Part shown: piece after piece, positions 1 through 7,222 of the stretch
Numbering within the stretch: position 1 is the first letter of the stretch
Layout: every line of letters starts with the position of its first letter
Made by a program: the position numbers and the translations under genes
The notes under the pieces: model-generated
Told to the model about the DNA's origin: nothing
What the model saw: the letters and a program-made list of their open reading frames with translations, nothing else
Databases searched by the model: none
Assembly (NCBI GenBank): GCA_039714175.1
Contig: JBDLJV010000039.1
Coordinates: 1-15,862 of the forward strand
Length of the DNA: 15,862 nt
Reading direction: 5' to 3'
Source: B3-G11 sp039714175
Lineage (GTDB): Bacteria; Actinomycetota; Acidimicrobiia; Spongiisociales; UBA5794

Positions 1-567
1 ATTTCCTTCGCCTTCGGTCTAGCGCTTCTCGCAGCGCTCTATGCGTTCGGTGAGACCTCGGGAGGACACTTCAATCCTGCGGTCTCACTCGCGATGCTTC
101 TTGACGGTCGTGTCGACGTCGGAACAGCGATCCAGTACTGGGTAGCCCAGATCGTGGGTGGCATTCTGGCGGGATTCATGTTGCTCATTGCCACGAGTAC
201 GGATGCCGTGGCGTCCACGGCGACGGTGCTCGGACCCGGGGTCGGCGTATGGGATGGGTTCGTCCTCGAAGCCGTATTCACGGCGATCTTCCTGCTCGTC
301 ATCCTGAAGGCGTCCTCCAGCCTCTCGTCCGGAGCCACGGCATTCCTTTCGATCTCGCTCACCCTGACGTTGATCCACCTCGTTCTGGTGCCGTTCACCG
401 GAACATCCGTCAACCCGGCTCGTTCGCTCGGACCAGGGATCGTGGGCGGTGTGTGGGCCGACCAGTGGATCTTCTGGATCGCCCCGCTCGTCGGTGCAGC
501 TATTGGGTGGGTGATCTACAGATACGTAGCCGCCTCGGACACCGCAGAGGAAGCCGCTGTGGCATAG
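1..567 (+). CDS. aqpZ: Aquaporin, AqpZ-like water channel (5' truncated)
   Basis: This is the C-terminal 188 residues of a major intrinsic protein; the reading frame is open from base 1, so the start lies off the left edge. Both half-helix NPA signatures are present: G-G-H-F-N-P-A-V near residue 25 and T-S-V-N-P-A-R-S near residue 138. Between and around them are hydrophobic segments that would complete the six-helix pore. Just before the second NPA, the sequence L-T-L-I-H-L closely follows the AqpZ stretch that supplies the selectivity-filter histidine, and the Arg after NPA is also present. This favours a water pore over a glycerol facilitator. It sits in the cytoplasmic membrane. It ends TAG and is followed 26 nt later by a strong hairpin terminator. 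Family assignment is firm; the water selectivity is inferred from the filter residues. Confidence 0.93.
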   Translation: MSFAFGLALLAALYAFGETSGGHFNPAVSLAMLLDGRVDVGTAIQYWVAQIVGGILAGFMLLIATSTDAVASTATVLGPGVGVWDGFVLEAVFTAIFLLVILKASSSLSSGATAFLSISLTLTLIHLVLVPFTGTSVNPARSLGPGIVGGVWADQWIFWIAPLVGAAIGWVIYRYVAASDTAEEAAVA

Positions 568-593
568 ATCAGAAGCCAGACAACAAGCAAGGA

Positions 594-626
594 AAGGAGG
601 GCCGGATACCCGGCCCTCCTTCTCTT
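594..626 (+). terminator. Intrinsic terminator after the aquaporin gene
   Basis: A perfect 12-bp stem (AAGGAGGGCCGG, 594-605, pairing with 610-621) has an ATAC tetraloop and is followed by CTCTT. The T-rich tail is short, as is common in GC-rich genomes. It lies between the plus-strand aquaporin gene and the 3' end of the minus-strand RNase P RNA gene, so it could stop transcription from either side. Confidence 0.85.
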
Positions 627-628
627 GA

Positions 629-658
629 CGCTGAACGGTTGACGATCAACGCTGAACG
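629..658. repeat. Short repeated CGCTGAACG motif
   Basis: CGCTGAACG occurs at 629-637 and again at 650-658, a 21-nt period, in the gap between the aquaporin terminator and the rnpB 3' end. The reverse complement of the same word is the core of the tandem repeat at 14231-14266. The function is unknown. Confidence 0.5.
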
Positions 659-660
659 AT

Positions 661-1021
<361 letters not shown>

Positions 1022-1028
1022 GTGGCGA

Positions 1029-1034
1029 ACACTA
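1029..1034 (-). promoter_or_regulatory. -10 box of rnpB (TAGTGT)
   Basis: On the minus strand, TAGTGT fits the actinobacterial TANNNT -10 consensus. It ends exactly 7 nt before the G that opens the P1 helix of RNase P RNA, which places +1 at base 1021. No convincing -35 hexamer is seen. Confidence 0.6.
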
Positions 1035-1040
1035 CCGCGG

Positions 1041-1406
1041 TCACTCCGATTGTGACTCAGGACGTCGACGGACCTCGGCGAGATGACCCCCTCCGGTGCC
1101 GGCAAAGACAGCCATGACGCCGAGGAGGACAAGGCCGGCTGGATTCGCGTCGGCGCCGCCTGCGATCGTTGAGGCCGCTATCAGGAAGAAGAGCAGGAGC
1201 GCTGAAATGCCGCCCGAAAGCTCATGGTGAACGAGTGAGAATCGGCCGGCGGCGTAACCCGCAGCACCGAATGCGAGGCCCTGGATCACAAGTTGCACGA
1301 AGGTGTTCGCTCCGAGTGGTCCAGCGATGACGAACAGGAGCAGACCGCTGACGAGACCGACTCCGGTACCCATGATCACGCCGGACCAGTGGATCTCACG
1401 AAGCAT
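1041..1406 (-). CDS. Small four-helix membrane protein of unknown function
   Basis: This 121-residue protein is almost entirely hydrophobic. There are four likely transmembrane segments, at about residues 8-30, 33-52, 64-82 and 86-106, rich in Gly and Ala, with a short charged tail ending in E-V-R-R-R-P. It resembles small actinobacterial and firmicute integral membrane proteins without assigned role (TIGR04086-like). That comparison is from memory of the general pattern and is weak. Its ATG lies inside the end of the upstream gamma-glutamylcyclotransferase-like gene (11-nt overlap), and no clear Shine-Dalgarno is seen, so translation is probably coupled. The stop codon lies just upstream of the rnpB -10 box. 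The rnpB promoter therefore overlaps the very end of this gene. Confidence 0.7.
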   Translation of the reverse strand: MLREIHWSGVIMGTGVGLVSGLLLFVIAGPLGANTFVQLVIQGLAFGAAGYAAGRFSLVHHELSGGISALLLFFLIAASTIAGGADANPAGLVLLGVMAVFAGTGGGHLAEVRRRPESQSE

Positions 1407-1878
1407 GGTGGTCCGAAGAGCTTGTGAGTTGGTCCTCGAGTCCGATCACCCAACCGGCGGGAAGGCCCCAATGCCTTGATCCGTCGACCATGATCCTGAC
1501 GTATGCGTGGGAAGGCTCCATGTTGATGGCGTTGTTCAACGGAGACACATGCGTCGTCACTCGGAACCGCTGCCCGGACCGATCGATCGCATCGATCTCG
1601 CTCGGCTCGCGCCCCTCTGCCGACTCGATCGTGTTGATCTGTGCGAGATCATCCGGCTCGATGTCGTAAACGGCGCCCCACACGGTGCTTCCATCCTGGA
1701 GAGTGGCTGAAGGAAGCGCGCCACGCCAGTCGGCGGCAGGGATCGTGTACGAGAGCCCCCATCCGGAGAGGTGGGCGACGAAGGCGAAGGCGGCCGATGG
1801 TGCAGCATCGACCATGCGATCAGGCGCGAGGCGCGCGGTATACGCGAAATAGAGCACGTCGTCCTCCCCGGGTTCCAT
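1396..1878 (-). CDS. Gamma-glutamylcyclotransferase-like (GGCT/AIG2) protein
   Basis: This 160-residue protein has the BtrG/GGCT-like fold pattern. An N-terminal strand Y-F-A-Y (residues 10-13) comes first, followed by W-G-A-V-Y-D-I and D-D-L-A-Q-I-N-T-I-E-S-A-E-G. That last segment carries the acidic position (E85 or nearby) expected for the catalytic glutamate. The C-terminal tail, V-D-G-S-R-H-W-G-L-P-A-G-W, is typical of the family. Known members release 5-oxoproline from gamma-glutamyl compounds. The usual Y-G-S-N-L motif reads Y-T-A-R-L here, so the substrate may differ. I chose the ATG at 1878 because G-G-A-A-G-G-G lies just upstream and the conserved fold begins about 9 residues later. 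Upstream in-frame starts (1962, 1980, 2001) have no ribosome site, and the last would overlap the WhiB start codon. It forms a two-gene unit with the following membrane protein. Confidence 0.8.
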   Translation of the reverse strand: MEPGEDDVLYFAYTARLAPDRMVDAAPSAAFAFVAHLSGWGLSYTIPAADWRGALPSATLQDGSTVWGAVYDIEPDDLAQINTIESAEGREPSEIDAIDRSGQRFRVTTHVSPLNNAINMEPSHAYVRIMVDGSRHWGLPAGWVIGLEDQLTSSSDHHAS

Positions 1879-1999
1879 GGCCCTTCCGGTGGGCCATTGT
1901 AGGGAGTCGGACGTTCTCGGCCAACGGGACCCGGGGAACCAATCTGATGCATCGAGCGTCATAGGTGCATACAACAACATGAAATGAGGCACGCCCGTC
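1879..1999. promoter_or_regulatory. Divergent promoter region between the GGCT-like gene and whiB
   Basis: This 121-bp gap must hold promoters for both directions if the start at 1878 is right. Toward whiB, GGGAACC (1934-1940), 16 nt, then CGTCAT (1957-1962) resembles the -35/-10 spacing of actinobacterial ECF or stress sigma promoters (GGAAC-N15-16-GTT type), although the -10 part is imperfect. No strong sigma-70-like promoter is evident in either direction. Confidence 0.35.
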
Positions 2000-2272
2000 A
2001 TGAACACGATGGACGACACTCTGGAAATCAATATCTTCGACGCCCCCGTCCTCGATGAACGCCCATGGGCGGTCTTTGCCGCATGCAAGGATGAGACAGG
2101 GATGACGTTCTTCCCCCAGACGAAGGCTGAGGAATCAGCCGCCCTGGCGATCTGCGGCATCTGCCCGGTTCGCGAGGAATGCCTCGATCACGCTCTTGAG
2201 ATGAACGAGCGCTTCGGCGTATGGGGTGGAACGACCGAGAAGCAACGCAGGAAACTCCGCAGGATCGCCTGA
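2000..2272 (+). CDS. WhiB-family Fe-S transcriptional regulator
   Basis: This small (90-residue) redox-sensitive regulator belongs to the WhiB-like family. The four cysteine ligands of the [4Fe-4S] cluster are at C29, C52, C55 and C61 (C-x22-C-x2-C-x5-C), the standard spacing. They are followed by the G-V-W-G-G turn at residues 73-77 and a basic tail (K-Q-R-R-K-L-R-R) that contacts DNA in characterised members. Family members usually bind region 4 of the principal sigma factor and tune transcription in response to NO, O2 or cell state. Size and layout are closest to the short WhiB1/WhiB2 class, but I do not assign a specific paralog. The ATG at 2000 has only a weak GAGG at 1986-1989; a second ATG lies at 2009. 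The gene is monocistronic, closed by a palindromic terminator 35 nt after its stop. Confidence 0.95.
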   Translation: MNTMDDTLEINIFDAPVLDERPWAVFAACKDETGMTFFPQTKAEESAALAICGICPVREECLDHALEMNERFGVWGGTTEKQRRKLRRIA

Positions 2273-2306
2273 GCAGACATCCGACATCCGATGACCGACA
2301 ACCGAG

Positions 2307-2340
2307 AGGTCGGGCCACGTGGCCCGACCTTCTTGGTTCT
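2307..2340. terminator. Bidirectional terminator between whiB and the ABC permease gene
   Basis: A perfect 24-bp palindrome (12-bp arms, AGGTCGGGCCAC at 2307-2318 with its complement at 2319-2330) is followed on plus by TCTTGGTTCTT. It sits between two convergent stop codons (2272 and 2344) and can fold on either transcript. Confidence 0.85.
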
Positions 2341-2343
2341 TGG

Positions 2344-4725
2344 CTAAACAGCGCGCTCGCGCATTACTTCGCCGACGTTCAGTCTGCGGATCCTGCGAAT
2401 TCCCGGGAGCAGGCTGAGGATCGCAACGGCGAACATCGCTGTCGCCGACACGATGTAGGTCACGGGATTGACGACGAGTGCGAACGAGAACATGTCGGAG
2501 CTGTAGGTCTTCATCATTGCGTCGGCTACCCACGTACCCACGAGCAATCCCGGGAGTATTCCGAGAGCGGTCAGGAACAGGTTCTCCCCTGCAACGAGGA
2601 ATCCGATGGTGCGATCGGACATGCCGCTCGCCTTCAGTGTCGCGAATTCGGTGGATCGCTCGGACACGTTCACCGAAATCGTGCTGAACATCAGGGCGAA
2701 TGCCATGAGGCCGCCGAAGACGAGCATGATGCCGACGAACGCGTAGAACAGCGCCAGGTTCTCATTGATGAGGTCGATGAACGTCCGCGTGTCCTGTACA
2801 GCGAGGATTCCGGGCAAACCCTCAACTGCCGTGATGATCGTCGATCGGTCCACGGTGGGATCGATATTGACGTAGACCGACGTGACAGTTGGTTCGCTCA
2901 GAACCGCATGGGGATCCGTCACACCCGCCGCGAGCATGGCGCTCTCGAGCACGGACCGCTCGATGTAGAGCGGAGTGCCAAGCGATTCGTCGACGAACTC
3001 CTCGATGACGAGATCGAGCGTGATGTCCTGAGCTGTCAAGGCAACTCGAACGGAATCGCCTTCCGACACGTCGAGTACATCACGCAGGGCAGAGCCTGCG
3101 AGGATGCCGCCGGTAGGCAGTTCACCCGATGGATTGGTCCATCCGTGCATCTGCGTGGTTCGTTCGAACCCCTGGAGGGTCGTGGCATAGGTGGCCCCAT
3201 TGTTGGTGACAGATGCCGCGAGGCTTGTCACCGCTTCGGCGCCTGTGACGTGGGGGACGTCGCTGATGGTCTCGATCGCGTCGGACGTGACAGGGGATTC
3301 CGCTATCGCGATCGCATCTTGGAGGTTGATTTCCTGGGTCTCCTCGTCGATCAGCGTGACGATCGTGTCGATCATCCCGCCGGAGGCAAGGATGAGGACG
3401 AGTGCAAGCACGACTCCTACGACCGTTGAGATGCTTCGTCCCTTGGCCCGCCCAATGCCCCGCATCGTCATGCGCCATCTCACGGGAAGGGACCGCAACG
3501 GGGGGATCACCTTCTCGGCCAGACTCTCGCCTGCCGACAGGGCAGGGGCGATGCCGCGCATTGCCTGGGCCGGCTCGTTGCGATATGCCGATCGAGCCGG
3601 AATCCAAGCGGCCAACGTGCCTGCCGCGAGACCGAAGGCGAGCCCGACGACTGCAGTGAACGGCCGGAAATCGACCACGGTATCAGGGATATCGAGAAGG
3701 CCCGTATAGAGCTTCGTCATCCGGGACCCCATGGCCAGTCCAATGAGCACACCGAACGATGAGCCGATGAGCCCGATCCAGACGCCGTAGCCCAGGTAGT
3801 GGCGACGCAGCACCTTCGCACTCATTCCTGAGGCTCGCATCGTGCCGATGACAGACCGTTGCGCATAGACGATCCTCGTGAGAAGCACGTACACGGTCAG
3901 TCCAGCCGCGGTGAGGAACATCACAGGAAAGGCGATCGCCATCTGGCCGAACCCTTCGACATCGAGGCTGAGAGCAGCATTTGACGGCTGGTCTTCGAGA
4001 GTCTGGATGTCGGCTGCGTTCGCTGCCTTTGCGGCTTCGGTCACTGCAGCGTCGACCACCTTGACATCGACTTCATCCTCATAGAGGACGAGAGCCTGGC
4101 GAACCGAGACCGATGGCGGGAGTTGGGCGACAGATTCTTCGTCCACGAAGAACACACCGAATTGCTCGGGGTTCGTGAAAGCCTCCTGGCGTGACTTCGC
4201 CACCCAGATGTACTCCGCGGATTCCGCGGTACCGATGATGTCGAGTTCGACCGTGGTGGTCCCGAGGAGGACGGATACGGTGTCACCTGGTGCCAGAGCG
4301 TAGGTTTGTGCGATGTGGACTTCGGCGATGGCTTGGGCCGACCCGGCCGGTTCGAGGTAGCTGCCCTCGGTCACGTCGATGGCGTTCACTGCCGGGTTGT
4401 CTCCCGGGGGCATACCGATGAAGCGTCCGAGGAGGGTTGTGCCGTCGATGGCTACGGGCACGTCGGCCTGGTGTCGCACCTCGACCGTGGCGACACCTTC
4501 AACAGCGGCGAGTTGATCCGCGATGTCCTCGTCTCCACCGGTGACCGTCATGTCGGCCAATGCGAGACGGTCGTAGGTTGCGTTGTACGACTCGGTGAGG
4601 TTCCGGTACGAGTCGTAGGTAGCAGCGAACATCATGACGCCGATCATGACGGTCACACCGGCGGCGAGAAACTGCCATTTGTTCGCAGCAAGGTCGCGTC
4701 TGCGTTTTCTGCTGAGATTGCTCAT
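2344..4725 (-). CDS. ABC transporter permease, duplicated FtsX/MacB-like
   Basis: This 793-residue permease has the two-half FtsX layout. TM1 is at about residues 17-37, followed by a large extracytoplasmic MacB_PCD-like domain (about 40-255), then three helices (about 262-288, 310-333 and 355-377). The second half has a helix at about 432-455, another extracytoplasmic domain (460-650), and three more helices (about 656-685, 712-738 and 750-775). The cytoplasmic linkers carry the repeated motif R-A-S-G-M-S (297-302) and K-A-S-G-M-S (698-703), typical of FtsX-type domains. Such systems export or extract lipids, lipoproteins or peptides, or transmit mechanical force, rather than importing solutes. 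The gene starts 5 nt after the ATPase stop with no clear ribosome site, suggesting coupled translation. The substrate cannot be read from the sequence. Confidence 0.92.
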   Translation of the reverse strand: MSNLSRKRRRDLAANKWQFLAAGVTVMIGVMMFAATYDSYRNLTESYNATYDRLALADMTVTGGDEDIADQLAAVEGVATVEVRHQADVPVAIDGTTLLGRFIGMPPGDNPAVNAIDVTEGSYLEPAGSAQAIAEVHIAQTYALAPGDTVSVLLGTTTVELDIIGTAESAEYIWVAKSRQEAFTNPEQFGVFFVDEESVAQLPPSVSVRQALVLYEDEVDVKVVDAAVTEAAKAANAADIQTLEDQPSNAALSLDVEGFGQMAIAFPVMFLTAAGLTVYVLLTRIVYAQRSVIGTMRASGMSAKVLRRHYLGYGVWIGLIGSSFGVLIGLAMGSRMTKLYTGLLDIPDTVVDFRPFTAVVGLAFGLAAGTLAAWIPARSAYRNEPAQAMRGIAPALSAGESLAEKVIPPLRSLPVRWRMTMRGIGRAKGRSISTVVGVVLALVLILASGGMIDTIVTLIDEETQEINLQDAIAIAESPVTSDAIETISDVPHVTGAEAVTSLAASVTNNGATYATTLQGFERTTQMHGWTNPSGELPTGGILAGSALRDVLDVSEGDSVRVALTAQDITLDLVIEEFVDESLGTPLYIERSVLESAMLAAGVTDPHAVLSEPTVTSVYVNIDPTVDRSTIITAVEGLPGILAVQDTRTFIDLINENLALFYAFVGIMLVFGGLMAFALMFSTISVNVSERSTEFATLKASGMSDRTIGFLVAGENLFLTALGILPGLLVGTWVADAMMKTYSSDMFSFALVVNPVTYIVSATAMFAVAILSLLPGIRRIRRLNVGEVMRERAV

Positions 4726-4730
4726 GGGTG

Positions 4731-5441
4731 CTAGAACAGTTCTGCCGGGGGGGTGGGGTTCGTGTTGACTTCGTTGGAGACGAGCTTGCCGTCCTTCAGC
4801 CGGAGTACTCGATCAGCCATGTCAGCGATCAACGGATTGTGGGTTACGAGGAACACGGTGCGATCGCCACCATCAGTTGTCGACTTCAGGAGATCAAGGA
4901 TCTCCGCACCTTGATCCTGGCTCAGCGCGCCCGTCGGCTCGTCGCAGAGGAGGAGTGGAGGGTTCTTGACGATCCCGCGAGCGATAGCGACGCGCTGCTG
5001 TTGCCCACCGGAGAGCTGTCCGGGGAAGTGCTCGGTGCGGTCGGCAAGGTCGACCATTGCAAGCATCTCTTCGGACCGCGAATCCGGATCTGCCCCGGTG
5101 ATCTCAGCGATGAGCGCCACATTCTCGTGTGCGGTGAGGGTTGGTACGAGGTTGTAGAACTGGAAGACGAAGCCGACAGATGCCCGGCGGTACTCGGTTT
5201 GAGCATCCTCGGACATACCGGCCAGTTCAACGTCACCGATCTTCAGGCTTCCCGATGTTGGGCCCTCGAGTGCGCCGACCTGGTTGAGGAGCGTGGTCTT
5301 GCCCGAGCCGGAGGGTCCCAGGAGAACAACGAATTCCCCCGTGTCAATCGAGAAGGAGACATTATCGAGGGCAGTCGTTGCAGTCTCACCTTCTCCGTAG
5401 ATCTTCGTCAGCCCGTCGGCGACGATGAGAGGTGCTCCCAT
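4731..5441 (-). CDS. ABC transporter ATP-binding protein (MacB/LolD type)
   Basis: This 236-residue nucleotide-binding subunit partners the adjacent FtsX-like permease. All motifs are intact: Walker A G-P-S-G-S-G-K-T (42-49), Q-loop Q94 in F-V-F-Q-F-Y-N-L-V-P, signature L-S-G-G-Q (143-147), Walker B L-L-L-C-D-E-P (163-169) and the H-loop histidine H201. Length and motif spacing match the LolD/MacB clade, which energises lipoprotein or macrolide/peptide transport without classic alternating access. The ATG at 5441 has G-G-A-G 5 nt upstream. The gene is the first of a two-gene operon that diverges from the TetR-family gene across a 77-bp gap. Confidence 0.95.
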   Translation of the reverse strand: MGAPLIVADGLTKIYGEGETATTALDNVSFSIDTGEFVVLLGPSGSGKTTLLNQVGALEGPTSGSLKIGDVELAGMSEDAQTEYRRASVGFVFQFYNLVPTLTAHENVALIAEITGADPDSRSEEMLAMVDLADRTEHFPGQLSGGQQQRVAIARGIVKNPPLLLCDEPTGALSQDQGAEILDLLKSTTDGGDRTVFLVTHNPLIADMADRVLRLKDGKLVSNEVNTNPTPPAELF

Positions 5442-5471
5442 GGTTGCTCCGTTCGTATGCGCGTGCGGAAC

Positions 5472-5500
5472 AGTCTAGACAAAGTTAGAGTGACTATAGA
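5472..5500. promoter_or_regulatory. Candidate operator/promoter between the ABC operon and the tetR-like gene
   Basis: The short divergent gap contains the perfect palindrome GTCTAGAC (5473-5480) and the near-palindrome TAGAGT-G-ACTATA (5486-5498, five of six pairs). TATAGA at 5495-5500 could be a -10 box for the regulator gene. On minus, AGTCTA (5472-5477) reads TAGACT, a TANNNT-type -10 for the ABC genes. TetR-family operators are usually palindromes that overlap such promoters. This assignment is inferred from position and symmetry only. Confidence 0.4.
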
Positions 5501-5518
5501 AATCCTCGATTGGTGGAC

Positions 5519-6139
5519 ATGGCGGGCAAGGGACAACGCGAAGCAAACAAGCTGAAGAGGATGCAGGACATCGTCTCGGCCGCGGCGGGGCTGTTCGCCG
5601 AACGCGGGTACGAGCAGACGAAGATCGAGGATATCGCAGCGGCTGCAGGCGTGTCTCCCGCAACGGTGTACAACCACTTCGGTACCAAAGGTGCGATCCT
5701 GACAGCTGTGGCTGGCCGGGACTTGGAGAGTGTCCTCGGAGCAGCCGAGGAAGCGTTCGATCCGTCAGCGAGTAGCGCTGTTGACGTGCTCATGCCGGTC
5801 ATCGACGTCTATATCGGATTCACTGTGGGGCTTGGCAAGGATCTGCTCAAGGAGATCCTTCGGGCAGGATTCGACCCTGCGGCTTCTGAGATGCTGATCG
5901 AGCTGGTGTCTCTCGACGAGGCCCTCGTCCGTCAGATCGGAGGGCTGTTGGGTCGCATGCAGGAGGCGGGGCTCGTATCCCGCTCTTTGGACCTCACTGC
6001 TGCGTCATTGCTCGTCTACTCGGTTCTTGCCGGAGCGATGATCTGGTTCGTCTCCGTACCCGAGATGGAGCCTGCTGGTGTTCGGGCTCATCTCCGCACG
6101 CAACTCGCGATCGTGTTCGACGGGATCGCTGCGAAGTAG
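5519..6139 (+). CDS. TetR/AcrR-family transcriptional regulator
   Basis: This protein of about 206 residues has an N-terminal TetR DNA-binding domain. The helix-turn-helix reads I-E-D-I-A-A-A-A-G-V-S-P-A-T-V-Y-N-H-F around residues 35-53, the standard TetR signature with the N-H-F-G-T-K-G-A ending. The C-terminal half is an all-helical ligand-binding domain whose specificity cannot be read. The ATG at 5519 is the conservative start. An in-frame GTG at 5513 and TTG at 5510 would add two or three residues, and none of the three has a good ribosome site. The gene diverges from the ABC exporter operon, the common arrangement for a local repressor of an efflux or lipid-handling pump. It could also influence trpD, which follows 21 nt after the stop on the same strand. 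Confidence 0.92.
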   Translation: MAGKGQREANKLKRMQDIVSAAAGLFAERGYEQTKIEDIAAAAGVSPATVYNHFGTKGAILTAVAGRDLESVLGAAEEAFDPSASSAVDVLMPVIDVYIGFTVGLGKDLLKEILRAGFDPAASEMLIELVSLDEALVRQIGGLLGRMQEAGLVSRSLDLTAASLLVYSVLAGAMIWFVSVPEMEPAGVRAHLRTQLAIVFDGIAAK

Positions 6140-6160
6140 CGCTGTCGGCTGCGCACAGTA

Positions 6161-7183
6161 ATGTCATCGGTCATGGAGAACTTCACATGGCCGAGTGTGC
6201 TCGGTCCGCTCACGAACGCTGAGGACATCGGTCGGGAGAAGGCAGCTGCGGCTGTCGGCGAGATCATGGCAGGGAACGCGACTGATGCCCAGATAGCAGC
6301 CTTCCTCGCTGCCATCCGTACCAAGCGCGAATCTGCCGACGAGATGGCAGGCATGGTGGACGCCATGATGGCAGCGGCAGTCACCGTGGACATTCCCGGC
6401 ACGGTCGTGGACATCGTCGGTACCGGAGGCGATGGTTTCGGAACCTTCAACATCTCGACGACCGCTGCGTTCATCGCTGCGGGCGCCGGCGTTCAAGTGG
6501 CCAAGCACGGCAACCGGGCAGCATCCTCACCGACCGGGTCGGCCGATCTCCTGGAGGCTCTCGGCGTGGACATCGAGATGGAGCCCGACCGTGTGCGAGC
6601 GATGATTGAAGCGATCGGCTTCGGATTCTTCTTCGCTCCCCGGTATCACCCGGCCATGCGCTATCTGGGACCTGTCCGCAGGGAGCTCGGTGTGCGAACC
6701 GTGTTCAACTTCCTGGGTCCACTCTGCAACCCGGCCGGAGCACGAATGTCTGTCGGCACGTCGGACCCGGCCATGGCCCGACTCATGATCGATGTGCTGG
6801 CCGCTCGTGGCGTGGATAGGGCATTCGTCGTGTATGGGGAAGACGGGCTCGACGAACTGACCACCACCGCACCGACGAGGATCTACAGGTTGGTCGACGG
6901 CGAGATCACCGAAGCGGAATTCACGCCCGAGGACTTCGGCGTGGAGCGGGCTTCGATCAGCGACCTGCTGGGAGGCGACGCACACCAGAACATCGCTATT
7001 ACCCGAGCCGTTCTTGCCGGCGAACCGGGCCCTCACCGGGATATCGCATTGGTGAACGCCGCACCCGCGATCGTGCTGGCCGGGCTAGCCACAGGATTCA
7101 CGGATGCGATGGATCTTGCCGCAGCATCAGTTGACAGTGGTGCCGCTGCGGGTGTCCTGGACGGGGCGGTTTCCTTCCGCTGA
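6161..7183 (+). CDS. trpD: Anthranilate phosphoribosyltransferase
   Basis: This enzyme transfers phosphoribosyl from PRPP to anthranilate, the second committed step of tryptophan synthesis. The 340-residue protein has the expected length. Signatures are G-T-G-G-D (87-91, the PRPP loop), N-I-S-T (97-100), K-H-G-N-R-A (115-120) followed by the small-residue run A-S-S, and G-P-V-R-R-E-L-G-V-R-T-V-F-N-F-L-G-P (170-187). D-E-L, which supplies Mg/PRPP-binding acids, appears later in G-L-D-E-L-T-T. The start is uncertain. The ATG at 6161 is the longest. The ATG at 6173 sits 8 nt after TAATGT, a TANNNT-like box, so it could be a leaderless start. It lies 21 nt after the tetR-like gene and stands alone, without other trp genes nearby. 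Confidence 0.95.
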   Translation: MSSVMENFTWPSVLGPLTNAEDIGREKAAAAVGEIMAGNATDAQIAAFLAAIRTKRESADEMAGMVDAMMAAAVTVDIPGTVVDIVGTGGDGFGTFNISTTAAFIAAGAGVQVAKHGNRAASSPTGSADLLEALGVDIEMEPDRVRAMIEAIGFGFFFAPRYHPAMRYLGPVRRELGVRTVFNFLGPLCNPAGARMSVGTSDPAMARLMIDVLAARGVDRAFVVYGEDGLDELTTTAPTRIYRLVDGEITEAEFTPEDFGVERASISDLLGGDAHQNIAITRAVLAGEPGPHRDIALVNAAPAIVLAGLATGFTDAMDLAAASVDSGAAAGVLDGAVSFR

Positions 7184-7209
7184 CCGTTTCCGTAATTCGA
7201 ATCCTGTTG

Positions 7210-7215
7210 TAGCGT
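7210..7215 (+). promoter_or_regulatory. Candidate -10 box (TAGCGT) of the Sec-lipoprotein gene
   Basis: TAGCGT matches TANNNT and ends exactly 7 nt before the ATG at 7223. No Shine-Dalgarno sequence is present. This is the arrangement expected for a leaderless actinobacterial transcript. Confidence 0.5.
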
Positions 7216-7222
7216 GGCATCC

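Noticed and set aside
594..626. Hairpin as part of the rnpB RNA
   Set aside because: The P1 helix closes the RNA at 665; the hairpin lies outside and has terminator features for the aquaporin gene.
2221..3429. A 402-codon open frame on plus through the permease gene
   Set aside because: It is the antisense shadow of a well-supported FtsX-like permease, with a composition rich in Arg, Asp, Glu and His typical of such shadows.
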